From Amaricoccus sp003258405 (GTDB taxonomy: Bacteria; Pseudomonadota; Alphaproteobacteria; Rhodobacterales; Rhodobacteraceae), in the NCBI RefSeq assembly GCF_043226085.1, contig NZ_CP171225.1, positions 682,001 through 746,000 on the forward strand: a stretch of 64,000 bases of DNA. Reading direction: 5' to 3'. Shown here one piece after another: positions 33,134-41,828 of the stretch (positions are counted from its first letter, which is position 1; each line of letters starts with the position of its first letter). Position numbers and translations under genes: made by a program. The notes under the pieces were generated by a model that worked only from the letters and a program-made list of their open reading frames with translations, was not told the DNA's origin and did not search any database.

Positions 33134-34450
33134 ATGGGGCGCTGGCGCATCCCGCCACCGCTTGCCCTCATTCTCGTCTATGCCGGGCTCATCTTGGCAG
33201 GGACGCTTCTCCTCGTGTTACCCATCTCCGTCTCGGCCCCGATCTCGCTTTCGGATGCGGCCTTCACCGCAACTTCCGCGGTGACGGTGACCGGCCTCGG
33301 GGTGGTCGATACCGGCGCGGGTTTCACGTTGTTCGGCCAGGCGGTGATCCTCGTCCTCGTTCAGCTCGGCGGCCTCGGGATCATGACATTCGCGATCCTG
33401 ATCCTCTCGATGCTTGGCCTGCCCATCGGCATCGCCCACCGACGCTTCCTGCGCGAGGATCTCAACCAGACTTCAGTCTACGGCCTCCTCGACATGGTCC
33501 GTGCCATACTCCGTTTCGTAATCATCTGCGAGCTCGTCGGGGCGCTACTGCTCGGCATAGTATTCATTCCGGAATTCGGTGTTCCCCGCGGGTTGTGGAT
33601 GAGCATCTTTCACGCGGTTTCCGCCTTCAACAACGCAGGCTTTGCGCTCTTTCCTGACTCGCTCTCCACCTGGGTGGGCAATCCCGTCGTCAACCTCGTC
33701 GTTCCCGCGCTCTTCATCATTGGCGGCATCGGCGCCACCGTCATCATAGACCTCCAGCGCACCCGCCGATGGAGACAATTCGCCCTCCATACCAAATTGA
33801 TGCTTGCCGGAACGGCAGTGCTTCTCGTCATACCCACCCTCACCTTCGCCGCAATGGAATGGAGAAACCCCGCAACGCTCGGTGCACTCGAAAGTCCTGC
33901 GACCCGACTGCTTGCGAGCTGGTTTCAGGCCGCGACGATGCGCACTGCAGGCTTCAACACGATCGATATCGGAGGGATGACCAACGGCACGACATTCATG
34001 TCGATGGTCCTGATGGTCGTTGGCGCAGGCAGCACGTCGACCGGCGGCGGCATCAAGGTCACGACCTTCATCGTACTGCTCCTTTCGACGAAGGCATTTT
34101 TCCAGCGCCGAACCTCGGTCGACATCTTTGGCCGCAGCCTCGGACCGGCCGAGATATTGAAGGTTTTGGCGCTTTCGATCGTAAGCGTCCTGACGCTCTT
34201 CACCGCCCTCTTCCTGCTCCTGCTCTTCCATGAAGGAGAATTTCTCGACGTGATGTTCGAGACGGCCTCGGCCTTCGGCACGGTGGGGGTTTCCCGCGGC
34301 ATCACCGGCGATCTCGATACCGCAGGCCGTGCCATCATCATGTTCGTGATGTTCGTGGGCAGGGTCGGACCGCTGTCTCTCGGCTTCCTCCTCGCCATGG
34401 GTCCGAAGCGGCGCATCGCCTATCCCGCCGGAACGGTCTATCTCGGCTGA
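33134..34450 (+). CDS. ktrB: K+ transporter membrane subunit (KtrB/TrkH type)
   Basis: 438 aa, polytopic, with the four-fold M1-P-M2 repeat. Selectivity-filter-like glycines are seen in TSAVTVTGLGVVD, SAFNNAGFALF, TMRTAGFNTIDI and ASAFGTVGVSRG. This is the normal size for KtrB. It forms the potassium-translocating channel in the inner membrane. The ktrA-ktrB order and 1-bp spacing imply one transcript. It is convergent with tgt (3-bp gap). Confidence 0.93.
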   Translation: MGRWRIPPPLALILVYAGLILAGTLLLVLPISVSAPISLSDAAFTATSAVTVTGLGVVDTGAGFTLFGQAVILVLVQLGGLGIMTFAILILSMLGLPIGIAHRRFLREDLNQTSVYGLLDMVRAILRFVIICELVGALLLGIVFIPEFGVPRGLWMSIFHAVSAFNNAGFALFPDSLSTWVGNPVVNLVVPALFIIGGIGATVIIDLQRTRRWRQFALHTKLMLAGTAVLLVIPTLTFAAMEWRNPATLGALESPATRLLASWFQAATMRTAGFNTIDIGGMTNGTTFMSMVLMVVGAGSTSTGGGIKVTTFIVLLLSTKAFFQRRTSVDIFGRSLGPAEILKVLALSIVSVLTLFTALFLLLLFHEGEFLDVMFETASAFGTVGVSRGITGDLDTAGRAIIMFVMFVGRVGPLSLGFLLAMGPKRRIAYPAGTVYLG

Positions 34451-34453
34451 AGC

Positions 34454-35581
34454 TCAGAGCGGTTCGAGGTCGCCGGCCGAATAGCCGCGATGGAAGCTCT
34501 CGATAAAGGTCTCGAGCGTACCTGCCGCAATCGCGCCGCGCAGCCCCGCCATCAGCTCCTGATAGTAGTGGAGGTTATGCCAGGTCAGCAGCATGGAGGA
34601 GATGATCTCTCCTGCCTTGAAGACGTGATGGAGGTAGGCACGCGAATAGCTCCGGCAGGCCGGGCAGCTGCAGTCGGGATCGAGTGGGCGTGGATCTTCG
34701 GCATGGCGCGCATTCTTGATGTTGACGGGCCCCCGTCGCGTCAGCGCCTGCCCCGTCCGTCCCGAGCGGCTCGGCAGGACGCAGTCGAACATGTCGACGC
34801 CACGCGCCACCGCACCCACGATATCGTCAGGCTTGCCAACCCCCATGAGATAGCGCGGCCTATCCTCTGGCAGGAAACCCGGCGTATAATCGAGCACCCC
34901 GAACATCGCTTCCTGCCCCTCGCCCACCGCAAGGCCGCCGATTGCGTAGCCCTCGAAACCGATGGACTTCAGCGCCGCCGCACTCTCCTCACGCAGTGCG
35001 GCCGTGACGCCACCCTGTACGATCCCGAATAGCGCATGCCCCGGACGGTCGCCGAAGGCATCTCGTGAACGCTGCGCCCACCGCATGGAGAGCCGCATGG
35101 AGGCTGTCACCGCGGCCTCGGTCGCAGGCAGCGCCGGGCACTCGTCAAATGCCATGACGATATCGGAGCCGAGCAATCGCTGGATCTCAATACTGCGCTC
35201 TGGCGAGAGATGATGCTTCGAGCCGTCCACATGGCTGCGGAACGTGACACCCTCCTCGGTGAGTTTGCGCAGGTCGGCAAGGCTCATCACCTGAAAGCCA
35301 CCCGAGTCCGTGAGAATCGGCCGTTCCCAGTTCATGAAGCGATGAAGCCCGCCGAGCTTTGCGATCCGCTCCGCCGTCGGGCGCAGCATCAGGTGATAGG
35401 TGTTACCGAGCAAGATGTCCGCGCCAGTCGCGCGCACGCTCTCGGGCAGCATTGCTTTCACTGTCGCCGCCGTCCCGACAGGCATGAAGGCAGGTGTGCG
35501 GATCTCGCCGCGCGGGGTCGAGATTAGGCCGGTTCTGGCACGCCCGTTGCGGGCGTCAATACGGAAAGAGAATCGCGTCAT
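34454..35581 (-). CDS. tgt: tRNA-guanine transglycosylase
   Basis: 375 aa, the usual length. It exchanges guanine 34 for preQ1 in tRNAs with GUN anticodons. Seen: FMPVGTAATVKAM, the substrate-contacting DSGGFQVMSL (catalytic Asp), GVDMFDCVLPSRSGR (second Asp and tRNA-contact region), and the C-terminal zinc site DCSCPACRSYSRAYLHHVF with three Cys and a His. Start ATG at 35581. No other queuosine gene is in the window. Confidence 0.97.
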   Translation of the reverse strand: MTRFSFRIDARNGRARTGLISTPRGEIRTPAFMPVGTAATVKAMLPESVRATGADILLGNTYHLMLRPTAERIAKLGGLHRFMNWERPILTDSGGFQVMSLADLRKLTEEGVTFRSHVDGSKHHLSPERSIEIQRLLGSDIVMAFDECPALPATEAAVTASMRLSMRWAQRSRDAFGDRPGHALFGIVQGGVTAALREESAAALKSIGFEGYAIGGLAVGEGQEAMFGVLDYTPGFLPEDRPRYLMGVGKPDDIVGAVARGVDMFDCVLPSRSGRTGQALTRRGPVNIKNARHAEDPRPLDPDCSCPACRSYSRAYLHHVFKAGEIISSMLLTWHNLHYYQELMAGLRGAIAAGTLETFIESFHRGYSAGDLEPL

Positions 35582-35693
35582 GCGCCTCCTTTACGCGCTA
35601 CCGCGGGTCTCGACAAACCGTCGCCGAACTGTCTCAGGTTTGTCATCGAAACGCGATCAAAGAACAACTCCAGACACAACGAGGGATGAAGTC

Positions 35694-36902
35694 ATGAAGC
35701 CGTTTCTTTACGCCTCCGTCGCGATGGCCTCCATCGCCGGACCGGCGCTTGCCGATATCATAGAACTCGGGCCCCGCCCCTATTTTCTCGTCGACCAGAT
35801 GGAGGACGGCGAACTTAAGGACAAGCTCGCTGCCTGCGGAGGCGGCCCGTTCGAACGCAAACTGTTCTCGATCGGCCACCGCGGTGCGGCCATGCAGTTT
35901 CCTGAACACACGCGCGAATCCTACCTCGCCGGGGCACGCATGGGGGCGGGCATTGTCGAGTGTGATGTGACCTTTACTGCCGATAAGCAACTCGTCTGCC
36001 GCCATGCGCAGGATGATCTCGCCACCACCACCAACATCCTCGCTACCGGCCTCGCTGCGAAATGCACAGCAGGCTTCACCCCGGCCGAAGGCGACACGCC
36101 CGCCGGCGCCGATTGCCGCACCTCCGACCTGACCCTTGCCGAGTTCGAGACGCTCAAGGGCAAGATGGATGCGGGCGACGAGGCTGCAACCGACATCGAG
36201 AGTTTCATGAACGCGACCCCCGGGTGGCGCACCGATCTCTACGCTGATCAGGCCGGCACCCTGATGACCCATGCCGAATCGATTGAACTCTTCAAGCAGC
36301 TCGGCGTGAAGTTTACCCCAGAGCTCAAGTCTCCGGCCGTGGTCATGCCCTTCGACGGCATGACCCAGGAGGACTATGCCCAGATGATGATCGACGAATA
36401 CAAGGCGGCAGGCGTCCCCGCATCGGACGTCTACCCACAATCGTTCAATCTCGACGACGTACTCTACTGGATCAAGGCCGAGCCGGAATTCGGCGCACAG
36501 GCGGTCTATCTTGTGGAATGGCCTGAGGACAAACCCTTCGACGAGCAGGATCCCTCCACCTGGTCCGAGAACTTCGTTGAGCTTAAGGCGCAGGGCGTCA
36601 ACTACCTCGCGCCATCGATCAACATGCTGATCACAACCGATGGCGACAAGATCGCCCCCAGCGAATACGCCAAGGCCGCCAAAGCCGCGGGCCTCAAGCT
36701 CATCGCCTGGACGCTCGAGCGTTCCGGTCCGCTCAATACCGGGGGTGGCTGGTACTATGCCTCAGTAAACGATATCATCCACTCGGACGGTCAGATGTAC
36801 GAGGTTGTCGACGTGCTCGCGCAGCAGGTCGGCGTCGTCGGTCTGTTCTCCGACTGGCCCGCGACAGTAAGCTATTACGCCAACTGCATGGGCCTCGACT
36901 GA
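35694..36902 (+). CDS. Periplasmic glycerophosphodiester phosphodiesterase
   Basis: 402 aa with a probable signal peptide (KPFLYASVAMASIAGPALA, cleavage near residue 21). The GDPD domain starts SIGHRGAAMQFPEHTRESY, followed by GAGIVECDVTFTADKQLVCRH, with the catalytic His/Arg, Glu and Asp conserved. A long insert at about 120-170 is unusual for short GlpQ forms. It would release glycerol-3-phosphate from deacylated phospholipids in the periplasm. Start ATG 35694 has GAGGGA 7 nt upstream. A hairpin terminator follows. Confidence 0.87.
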   Translation: MKPFLYASVAMASIAGPALADIIELGPRPYFLVDQMEDGELKDKLAACGGGPFERKLFSIGHRGAAMQFPEHTRESYLAGARMGAGIVECDVTFTADKQLVCRHAQDDLATTTNILATGLAAKCTAGFTPAEGDTPAGADCRTSDLTLAEFETLKGKMDAGDEAATDIESFMNATPGWRTDLYADQAGTLMTHAESIELFKQLGVKFTPELKSPAVVMPFDGMTQEDYAQMMIDEYKAAGVPASDVYPQSFNLDDVLYWIKAEPEFGAQAVYLVEWPEDKPFDEQDPSTWSENFVELKAQGVNYLAPSINMLITTDGDKIAPSEYAKAAKAAGLKLIAWTLERSGPLNTGGGWYYASVNDIIHSDGQMYEVVDVLAQQVGVVGLFSDWPATVSYYANCMGLD

Positions 36903-36925
36903 CGCCCGGCGGCTTCCGCGCTGTT

Positions 36926-36953
36926 GTCCGTCCCCGGCTTTACGGGGGCGGAC
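36926..36953 (+). terminator. Rho-independent terminator after the periplasmic GDPD
   Basis: GTCCGTCCCCG and CGGGGGCGGAC form an 11-bp stem (one T-G pair) with a 6-nt loop, followed by TTAATT. It is 23 bp beyond the stop codon and upstream of the SufT-like gene. Confidence 0.8.
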
Positions 36954-36996
36954 TTAATTCCTATAGTTGCAGTCAGGAATGTGGGAGCCTGTTCGT

Positions 36997-37362
36997 ATGA
37001 GTCTCGAACCCGATTTGCCGATGGAAGGGACGCCGCTCATCAAGCCGTCCTCGACGGATCACCCGCTCTACGACGAGATCGTGCGGGCGTGTCAAACCGT
37101 CTATGACCCGGAGATCCCGGTCAACATTTTCGATCTCGGTCTGATCTACACGATCGAAATCAGCGAGGAGAACGACGTTACCATCGTGATGACGCTCACC
37201 GCTCCGGGCTGCCCGGTGGCCGGCGAGATGCCCGGTTGGGTCGTCGATGCGATCGATCCTGTGCCCGGCGTGCGCCAAGTCGACGTGCAACTCGTCTGGG
37301 AACCGCAATGGGGTATGGACATGATGTCCGACGAGGCACGCCTCGAGCTTGGCTTCATGTAG
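36997..37362 (+). CDS. SufT/PaaD-like Fe-S maturation protein (DUF59/MIP18)
   Basis: 121-aa protein with the DUF59 fold: VYDPEIPVNIFDLGLIYTIEI and LTAPGCPVAGEMP containing the conserved cysteine. It ends with the SufT-like tail WEPQWGMDMMSDEARLELGFM. Family members help place Fe-S clusters on client proteins. Start at 36997 follows GGGAG at about 10 nt; an ATG six codons upstream is possible. A SufA-like gene lies 1.6 kb downstream, separated by the SatD-like and DUF3307 genes. Confidence 0.87.
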   Translation: MSLEPDLPMEGTPLIKPSSTDHPLYDEIVRACQTVYDPEIPVNIFDLGLIYTIEISEENDVTIVMTLTAPGCPVAGEMPGWVVDAIDPVPGVRQVDVQLVWEPQWGMDMMSDEARLELGFM

Positions 37363-37424
37363 GACTTGCCGCGGCGCGCCGCCGCCGCCATGGTCCGGGT
37401 CCGACGCCTCGAACGGATCCGCCG

Positions 37425-38066
37425 ATGACCACGCCGATTGTCACCATCCTGACTGGCGACATTGTCGCCTCCTCCCGTCTTGGCTCTGGCGAGCTTGACA
37501 AGGTGATGGTCGCGCTTGCTGCGGCATCGGAGCAGATATGGGGCTGGAATACCTCGGCGCAACATCCTGCATTCGAACGCTTTCGCGGCGATGGCTGGCA
37601 GATGGCGATCCCCAGGCCCGCACTCGCCCTGCGTGCCGCTCTCTTCGTGCGCGCCAACCTCCGCAGCCTGGGCCGGGCGCGGGACAGCCGTATCTCGATC
37701 GGGATCGGGCCTGGCAAGATCGCCGCGAACGCGCCACTTGCCTCGGCATCCGGCCCTGCCTTCGATCTCTCCGGCCGCAACCTCGACAGTATGAAGCGCA
37801 GTGCGCGCTTTGCAATCGGCTGGTCCGATCCGCATCCGGCTGAAAGCGCCTGGAAGGCCGCCTTTGCACTTGCCGACGAGATCTCCGGGCGCTGGACGGT
37901 GCGGCAGGCCGAGGTCTTCCTCCGGATGCTGCCCCCGGATGCGGGTACCCAGGGAGCAGCGGCCGAAGCGCTTGGCATTAGCCAGCAGATGGTTGCCAAG
38001 CATCTCGCGGCCGGAGGCGATTGGGCCCTGCGCCAAGCGATCGAGGCTATGGAGACCCCGGAATGA
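37425..38066 (+). CDS. SatD-like protein with C-terminal helix-turn-helix
   Basis: 213 aa, function unknown. The N-terminus TPIVTILTGDIVASSRLGSGELDK and the following FRGDGWQMAIP and RISIGIGPG segments resemble SatD-family proteins. Residues about 165-205 form a likely helix-turn-helix (QAEVFLRML...GAAAEALGISQQMVAKHLAA). It may therefore be a DNA-binding regulator. It is followed at 79 bp by a DUF3307 membrane protein gene; the gap carries an AT-rich palindrome. Family recall is by eye, not by search. Confidence 0.65.
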   Translation: MTTPIVTILTGDIVASSRLGSGELDKVMVALAAASEQIWGWNTSAQHPAFERFRGDGWQMAIPRPALALRAALFVRANLRSLGRARDSRISIGIGPGKIAANAPLASASGPAFDLSGRNLDSMKRSARFAIGWSDPHPAESAWKAAFALADEISGRWTVRQAEVFLRMLPPDAGTQGAAAEALGISQQMVAKHLAAGGDWALRQAIEAMETPE

Positions 38067-38090
38067 CCCCCAAATCACAACCTTTAAGGA

Positions 38091-38108
38091 TTGTAATTAG
38101 ATTTACAA
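38091..38108. promoter_or_regulatory. AT-rich palindrome between SatD-like and DUF3307 genes
   Basis: TTGTAA-N6-TTACAA, within a wider run of ACAACC/TTGT motifs (38076-38110). It contrasts sharply with the GC-rich surroundings and lies 38 bp before the DUF3307 start. Possible operator for the SatD-like helix-turn-helix protein or another regulator. Confidence 0.45.
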
Positions 38109-38145
38109 CCCCAATACAGCGTGGGCGCTCAAGGTGGGGTCGACC

Positions 38146-38889
38146 GTGATCGAAACGGCCATCGCACTCGCTCTCGGGCATCTCGCCGCGGACTTCCTTT
38201 TACAGACGACCTGGATGGTAGAGAACAAGCGCCGCCCCAAGGCGCTTGCGACTCATGCCGCCATTGTCGGGCTTGCTAGCTGGGTCTGCCTCGGCTTTGC
38301 GCCCGCATTTGCCGCGCTTGCGCTCGTGACCGTCAGTCACGCCCTCATCGATGTGCTCAAGGCCCGGCTCGGCGGGCCGGGACTCACCGCATTCCTCACA
38401 GATCAGGCGGCCCACGGCATTGTGATACTTGCCGCAGCACGCCTCTCCCCGCAAGCCTTCGGCACGGGTCTCTGGGGCCATTCCGCCGTCACAGAAGCCC
38501 TTCCGGACCTCACCGAAGCGCTGCCCGCACTCATGGCTGTTACCGCCGGCCTGATCGCCGCTGTCTTCGCCGGCGGTTACGCGGTCAAGGCGCTCATGGC
38601 CAACATTGCGCTCGACGCCCCCGAGGAACGGCAGGACATGCCAAAGGGGGGGCTCTTCATCGGTCGCCTTGAAAGGCTACTCATCTTCATGCTGACGCTT
38701 TCGGGCAATGTCGGCGCAATTGGCTTTCTTATCGCGGCAAAGTCGGTGCTCCGCTTCAATGAACTCACCCGCGAGCGGCACCACCAGGTCAGTGAATACG
38801 TGATCGTCGGAACCCTCGGCAGCTTTGCCTGGGGCCTTGCCTCGGCCGAGGCCGCGCGCTGGGCGCTCAGCGCGCTCGGCAGCCCCTGA
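38146..38889 (+). CDS. DUF3307 membrane protein
   Basis: A 247-aa polytopic membrane protein. The N-terminus IETAIALALGHLAADFLLQTTWMVENKR, with its ADF-Q core, is the DUF3307 signature; about six hydrophobic segments follow. Histidines and aspartates in the first and third helices (GHLAAD, SHALIDVLK, DQAAHG) could bind metal. GTG 38146 is chosen because AAGGTGGGG lies 6 nt upstream; a GTG at 38134 overlaps that site. Function unknown. In my recollection SatD-like and DUF3307 genes often occur together. Confidence 0.72.
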   Translation: MIETAIALALGHLAADFLLQTTWMVENKRRPKALATHAAIVGLASWVCLGFAPAFAALALVTVSHALIDVLKARLGGPGLTAFLTDQAAHGIVILAAARLSPQAFGTGLWGHSAVTEALPDLTEALPALMAVTAGLIAAVFAGGYAVKALMANIALDAPEERQDMPKGGLFIGRLERLLIFMLTLSGNVGAIGFLIAAKSVLRFNELTRERHHQVSEYVIVGTLGSFAWGLASAEAARWALSALGSP

Positions 38890-38967
38890 GCCGTGCAGCG
38901 GGCCTTGAGAAAACATGCATCCTCACCTAACTTATGAGCAACTCCGATAGCGAGAGACAAAGGACAG

Positions 38968-39318
38968 ATGTTCGGAATTCCCGGAAAGCCGCCCGTCAGC
39001 ATGACGCCTGCGGCGCAAGCGCAAATCCTCCGCCTGATGAACAAGGGCGATACCAAGGGCCTGCGCATCGGCGTCAAGAAAGGCGGCTGCGCAGGCATGG
39101 AATACACCATGGACTATGTCGATGCCATCGACCCGATGGACGAGGTTGTGGAGCAGAACGGCGCGCGAGTTATGATCGCACCGATGGCTCAGATGTTCCT
39201 TTTCGGTACAGAGATCGACTACGAAACAGGCCTGCTGGAATCGGGCTTCAAGTTCAACAATCCCAACGTCGCTGAAGCCTGCGGCTGTGGTGAATCCATC
39301 AAGTTCACTGGCATGTGA
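38968..39318 (+). CDS. Iron-sulfur cluster assembly A-type protein (SufA/IscA/HesB)
   Basis: 116 aa. The three cluster-ligand cysteines are present: KKGGCAGMEY and the C-terminal ACGCGES. The central FLFGTEIDYETGLLESGFKFNNPN is typical of A-type carriers. It accepts or relays Fe-S clusters to apoproteins. The TfoX-like gene starts 2 bp after its stop, so the two are probably co-transcribed. The rest of the suf operon is not in the window. Confidence 0.93.
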   Translation: MFGIPGKPPVSMTPAAQAQILRLMNKGDTKGLRIGVKKGGCAGMEYTMDYVDAIDPMDEVVEQNGARVMIAPMAQMFLFGTEIDYETGLLESGFKFNNPNVAEACGCGESIKFTGM

Positions 39319-39319
39319 C

Positions 39320-39661
39320 ATGGCCGTTCCGGCCGACATCCGCGCCTGGATCCACGAACTTTTCCAAGATATTAGCGGGATTTCCTCGCGTGCAATGATG
39401 GGCGGCCTCGCGATCTACTCCGAAGGCCGCATCTTTGCAATCTTCGGCGGCCCCGAGCGGCAGCTTTACATCAAGGCAGTCGGCCCCCTCGCCGAGGATC
39501 TCGCCCGCGAAGGTGCCAGTCGCTTCTCCTACATCCATCGGTCGGGGCGGCGTATGGAGATGGGCTACTGGACCCTGCCAGATGCCGCACTCGACGACCC
39601 CGACGCCGCCTGCGCCTGGGCGCGCCGTTCGCTTGCTGCCTCCGATCCCGACTTTTCCTGA
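39320..39661 (+). CDS. TfoX/Sxy N-terminal domain protein
   Basis: 113 aa with the TfoX-N pattern: SSRAMMGGLAIYSEGRIFAIF, LYIKAVG, and a C-terminal MGYWTLPDAALDDPDAACAWARRSL. Stand-alone TfoX-N proteins are widespread; Sxy regulates competence in gammaproteobacteria, but no such role can be assumed here. It follows the SufA-like gene by one base. Confidence 0.8.
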   Translation: MAVPADIRAWIHELFQDISGISSRAMMGGLAIYSEGRIFAIFGGPERQLYIKAVGPLAEDLAREGASRFSYIHRSGRRMEMGYWTLPDAALDDPDAACAWARRSLAASDPDFS

Positions 39662-39712
39662 CCGGCCTCCTCTGCTAGCAAGCAGCGAAATATTGTTACG
39701 GGAGCCCGATAG

Positions 39713-40447
39713 ATGTCGCCACGCACGCTCGTTGCCGGAAACTGGAAGATGAACGGCCTCAAGGCCTCCTCCGCCATGCTCGAGGAGCTGGCAAGAGCGC
39801 ACCCCTCTCCGGTCTGCGACGTGCTGGTCTGCCCGCCCTCAACCCTCGTAGCAGCCTTTGCCGGCGGCGCCTTCCCGATCGGTGGCCAGGACTGCCATTG
39901 GAAGGCCTCAGGCGCTCATACAGGTGATATCTCTGCAGAAATGCTCGCCGATGCGGGTGCAAGTGCAGTCATCATCGGCCATTCCGAGCGCCGTGCCGAT
40001 CACGGCGAAACCGACGCGATGGTCTCCAACAAGACCGAAGCCGCCTGGCGCGCGGGCCTTGTCGCCGTTGTCTGCGTGGGAGAAACCGAAGCCGAACGCG
40101 ACGCAGGCGAGACGCTCGCACGCATTGGCAGCCAGCTTGCGGCTTCGATCCCCGACGGCGCCACCGCCGCAAACCTGGTCGTAGCCTATGAGCCGGTCTG
40201 GGCCATCGGCACCGGCCGCACCCCCTCTCTTGAGGAAATCGCCGAAGTTCACGATTTCATGCGCAAAACCCTCTCCGATCGCTTTGGTGCCGATATCGCC
40301 GGCGGTGTCCGACTGCTCTATGGTGGTTCGGTGAAGCCGAGCAACGCCGCCGAGATTTTCGCAATCAAAAACGTGAACGGCGCACTCGTGGGCGGAGCGT
40401 CTCTCAAGGCCGAGGATTTCGGGGGGATCATCAGCGCCGCGGGCTGA
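39713..40447 (+). CDS. tpiA: Triosephosphate isomerase
   Basis: 244 aa, complete TIM barrel. Catalytic residues: Lys in GNWKMNG, His in IIGHSERR, Glu in AYEPVWAIGTG; the phosphate-binding LYGGSVKPSN and GALVGGASL are present. It interconverts dihydroxyacetone phosphate and glyceraldehyde-3-phosphate in glycolysis and gluconeogenesis. GGGAG lies about 8 nt upstream of the ATG. Convergent with the DUF6456 gene. Confidence 0.97.
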   Translation: MSPRTLVAGNWKMNGLKASSAMLEELARAHPSPVCDVLVCPPSTLVAAFAGGAFPIGGQDCHWKASGAHTGDISAEMLADAGASAVIIGHSERRADHGETDAMVSNKTEAAWRAGLVAVVCVGETEAERDAGETLARIGSQLAASIPDGATAANLVVAYEPVWAIGTGRTPSLEEIAEVHDFMRKTLSDRFGADIAGGVRLLYGGSVKPSNAAEIFAIKNVNGALVGGASLKAEDFGGIISAAG

Positions 40448-40465
40448 TCCGCGCGGCCTCCGGCC

Positions 40466-41578
40466 TCAGCCGGTCTTTCTGCGCGCCTCTTGGCGAGCGG
40501 GTGTCTGGTAATGAGCGGCGAGGCGTTCGAGCGCGATCTTGAGCACGACCTTGCCAGAACGCGCCGACCAGCCGAGCCGCTTTTCTGCCGCCTCGAGCCC
40601 CTCGAGAAAGCAACATACCCGGAAAACGATATCCGAGAGGCCCGGACCCAGCGCCTCCAGCGCCAGCGCTACCCGGGTGCGGGCATCAGCAGGCCCCTCC
40701 GCCGGTCCGCGCGCGGCCGAGAAGCCGCCCCGATCGGACCCTGACGTCAGGAAACGGTCCCAGTTCTGCGCCACCCGCGGACCCATCTGCGCAAGCTCGA
40801 AATCCTCGCGCAGACGCTCGCCTGCCTCGATGAGCTCCGGCGTGAGATAGGGTTTGCCGTCCTTGCCGTGCTTGCGGCCGAGCACCGAAAGTGGGCTTTC
40901 GGCGAGGTTGTAGCGAATCTTCTGCTCACCCGAGCCGTCTGAAGCCATCACCACGCGCTCGGCAAAGGTCCGATGCTGCTCCTGGAAGGCGCCCTGGGCC
41001 TCGGCAAAACCGCCACGCGCCGATTTCGCCTGTCGCTCCTCCGCGAGCAACCGCTTGAGCGCCGCCCGACCGACCGCAGAAATCGTGTAGCAAGCAATCT
41101 TTCCGGCCTTTTCGCAGCTGATCCATTCCTGCAACGCGAAGGCATGGGCCACGTCCCGGTCCACCACTGCGATACGATTTTGCCGCCCCGGAACCACCTC
41201 GCGCAGCACGACCGCCTTTTCCATGGTCGGCGCAACGGCTAGGAAGGCCCCCTTCTCGCAAAGCCGGCGAAGGATACGCCGCGCCTCGCGCTCGATGCGC
41301 GGATCGGGACGGTCACAGGATTGCGTGGCCGGGTTGGACATGGACAAGACCTCTCTGGATTCGGAACGGTCGGTGAGTTCAGTGGAAAGGGCGCGCCCCA
41401 GACGATCGAGTGCCTCGTCGATCAGTGGGTCATCGCGCCAGGATTCAACCTTGCGGACCTGCCGCAGGATCGTGGAAGCGTGGCACCCCTTCGCCCGCGC
41501 AAGACCGCGAATGGAGTGACCGGCGGACGTATGCGCAAGGTAGGTGACGGCGGGTTCCGGAAGCCAGCCTGGCAACAT
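40466..41578 (-). CDS. Helix-turn-helix protein with C-terminal DUF6456
   Basis: 370 aa. N-terminal helix-turn-helix at about residues 20-45 (GHSIRGLARAKGCHASTILRQVRKVE). A central region of about 95-190 contains a winged-helix-like stretch (ISCEKAGKIACYTISAVGRAALKRLL). The C-terminal DUF6456 segment starts ESPLSVLGRKHGKDGKPYLTPELIEAGERL. Probably a DNA-binding regulator; targets unknown. ATG 41578 is preferred over a TTG two codons upstream because GGAG lies 8 nt ahead. It is divergent from the DUF6477 gene across an AT-rich 250-bp region. Confidence 0.75.
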   Translation of the reverse strand: MLPGWLPEPAVTYLAHTSAGHSIRGLARAKGCHASTILRQVRKVESWRDDPLIDEALDRLGRALSTELTDRSESREVLSMSNPATQSCDRPDPRIEREARRILRRLCEKGAFLAVAPTMEKAVVLREVVPGRQNRIAVVDRDVAHAFALQEWISCEKAGKIACYTISAVGRAALKRLLAEERQAKSARGGFAEAQGAFQEQHRTFAERVVMASDGSGEQKIRYNLAESPLSVLGRKHGKDGKPYLTPELIEAGERLREDFELAQMGPRVAQNWDRFLTSGSDRGGFSAARGPAEGPADARTRVALALEALGPGLSDIVFRVCCFLEGLEAAEKRLGWSARSGKVVLKIALERLAAHYQTPARQEARRKTG

Positions 41579-41828
41579 GTTCAACGCTCCATCTGGATCG
41601 GCCCGGACCGGGCCTTTGGGGAAGACTGGCAGGCAATCGCCCTTCGGCGTTCCTACAATTTTCGCAAAACTCGTCTTAAGGTTGATTCCTCAAAGATTCC
41701 TTAAACATCATTAAGTTGCTGTTTTATAGTTATTTTACACTTTAACCCCGCGAGCGTTACTCGCTCTGGTTGCGCAACACGCGCCGAACACCGGCAAAGT
41801 CCTTCCATCGACAAGAAAGAGGGACATC
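41579..41828. promoter_or_regulatory. AT-rich divergent control region
   Basis: The section 41640-41750 is far more AT-rich than its surroundings. It contains two GATTC (GANTC) sites 11 bp apart (41684-41688, 41695-41699), the methylation target of CcrM, plus several TTAA motifs and TATAGT. It lies between two divergent genes and is a plausible dual, cell-cycle-linked promoter region. No gene is seen in it. Confidence 0.5.

Noticed and set aside
41676..41714. CtrA box in the DUF6456/DUF6477 control region
   Set aside because: The paired TTAA motifs at 41701 and 41711 are separated by 6 rather than 7 bp.
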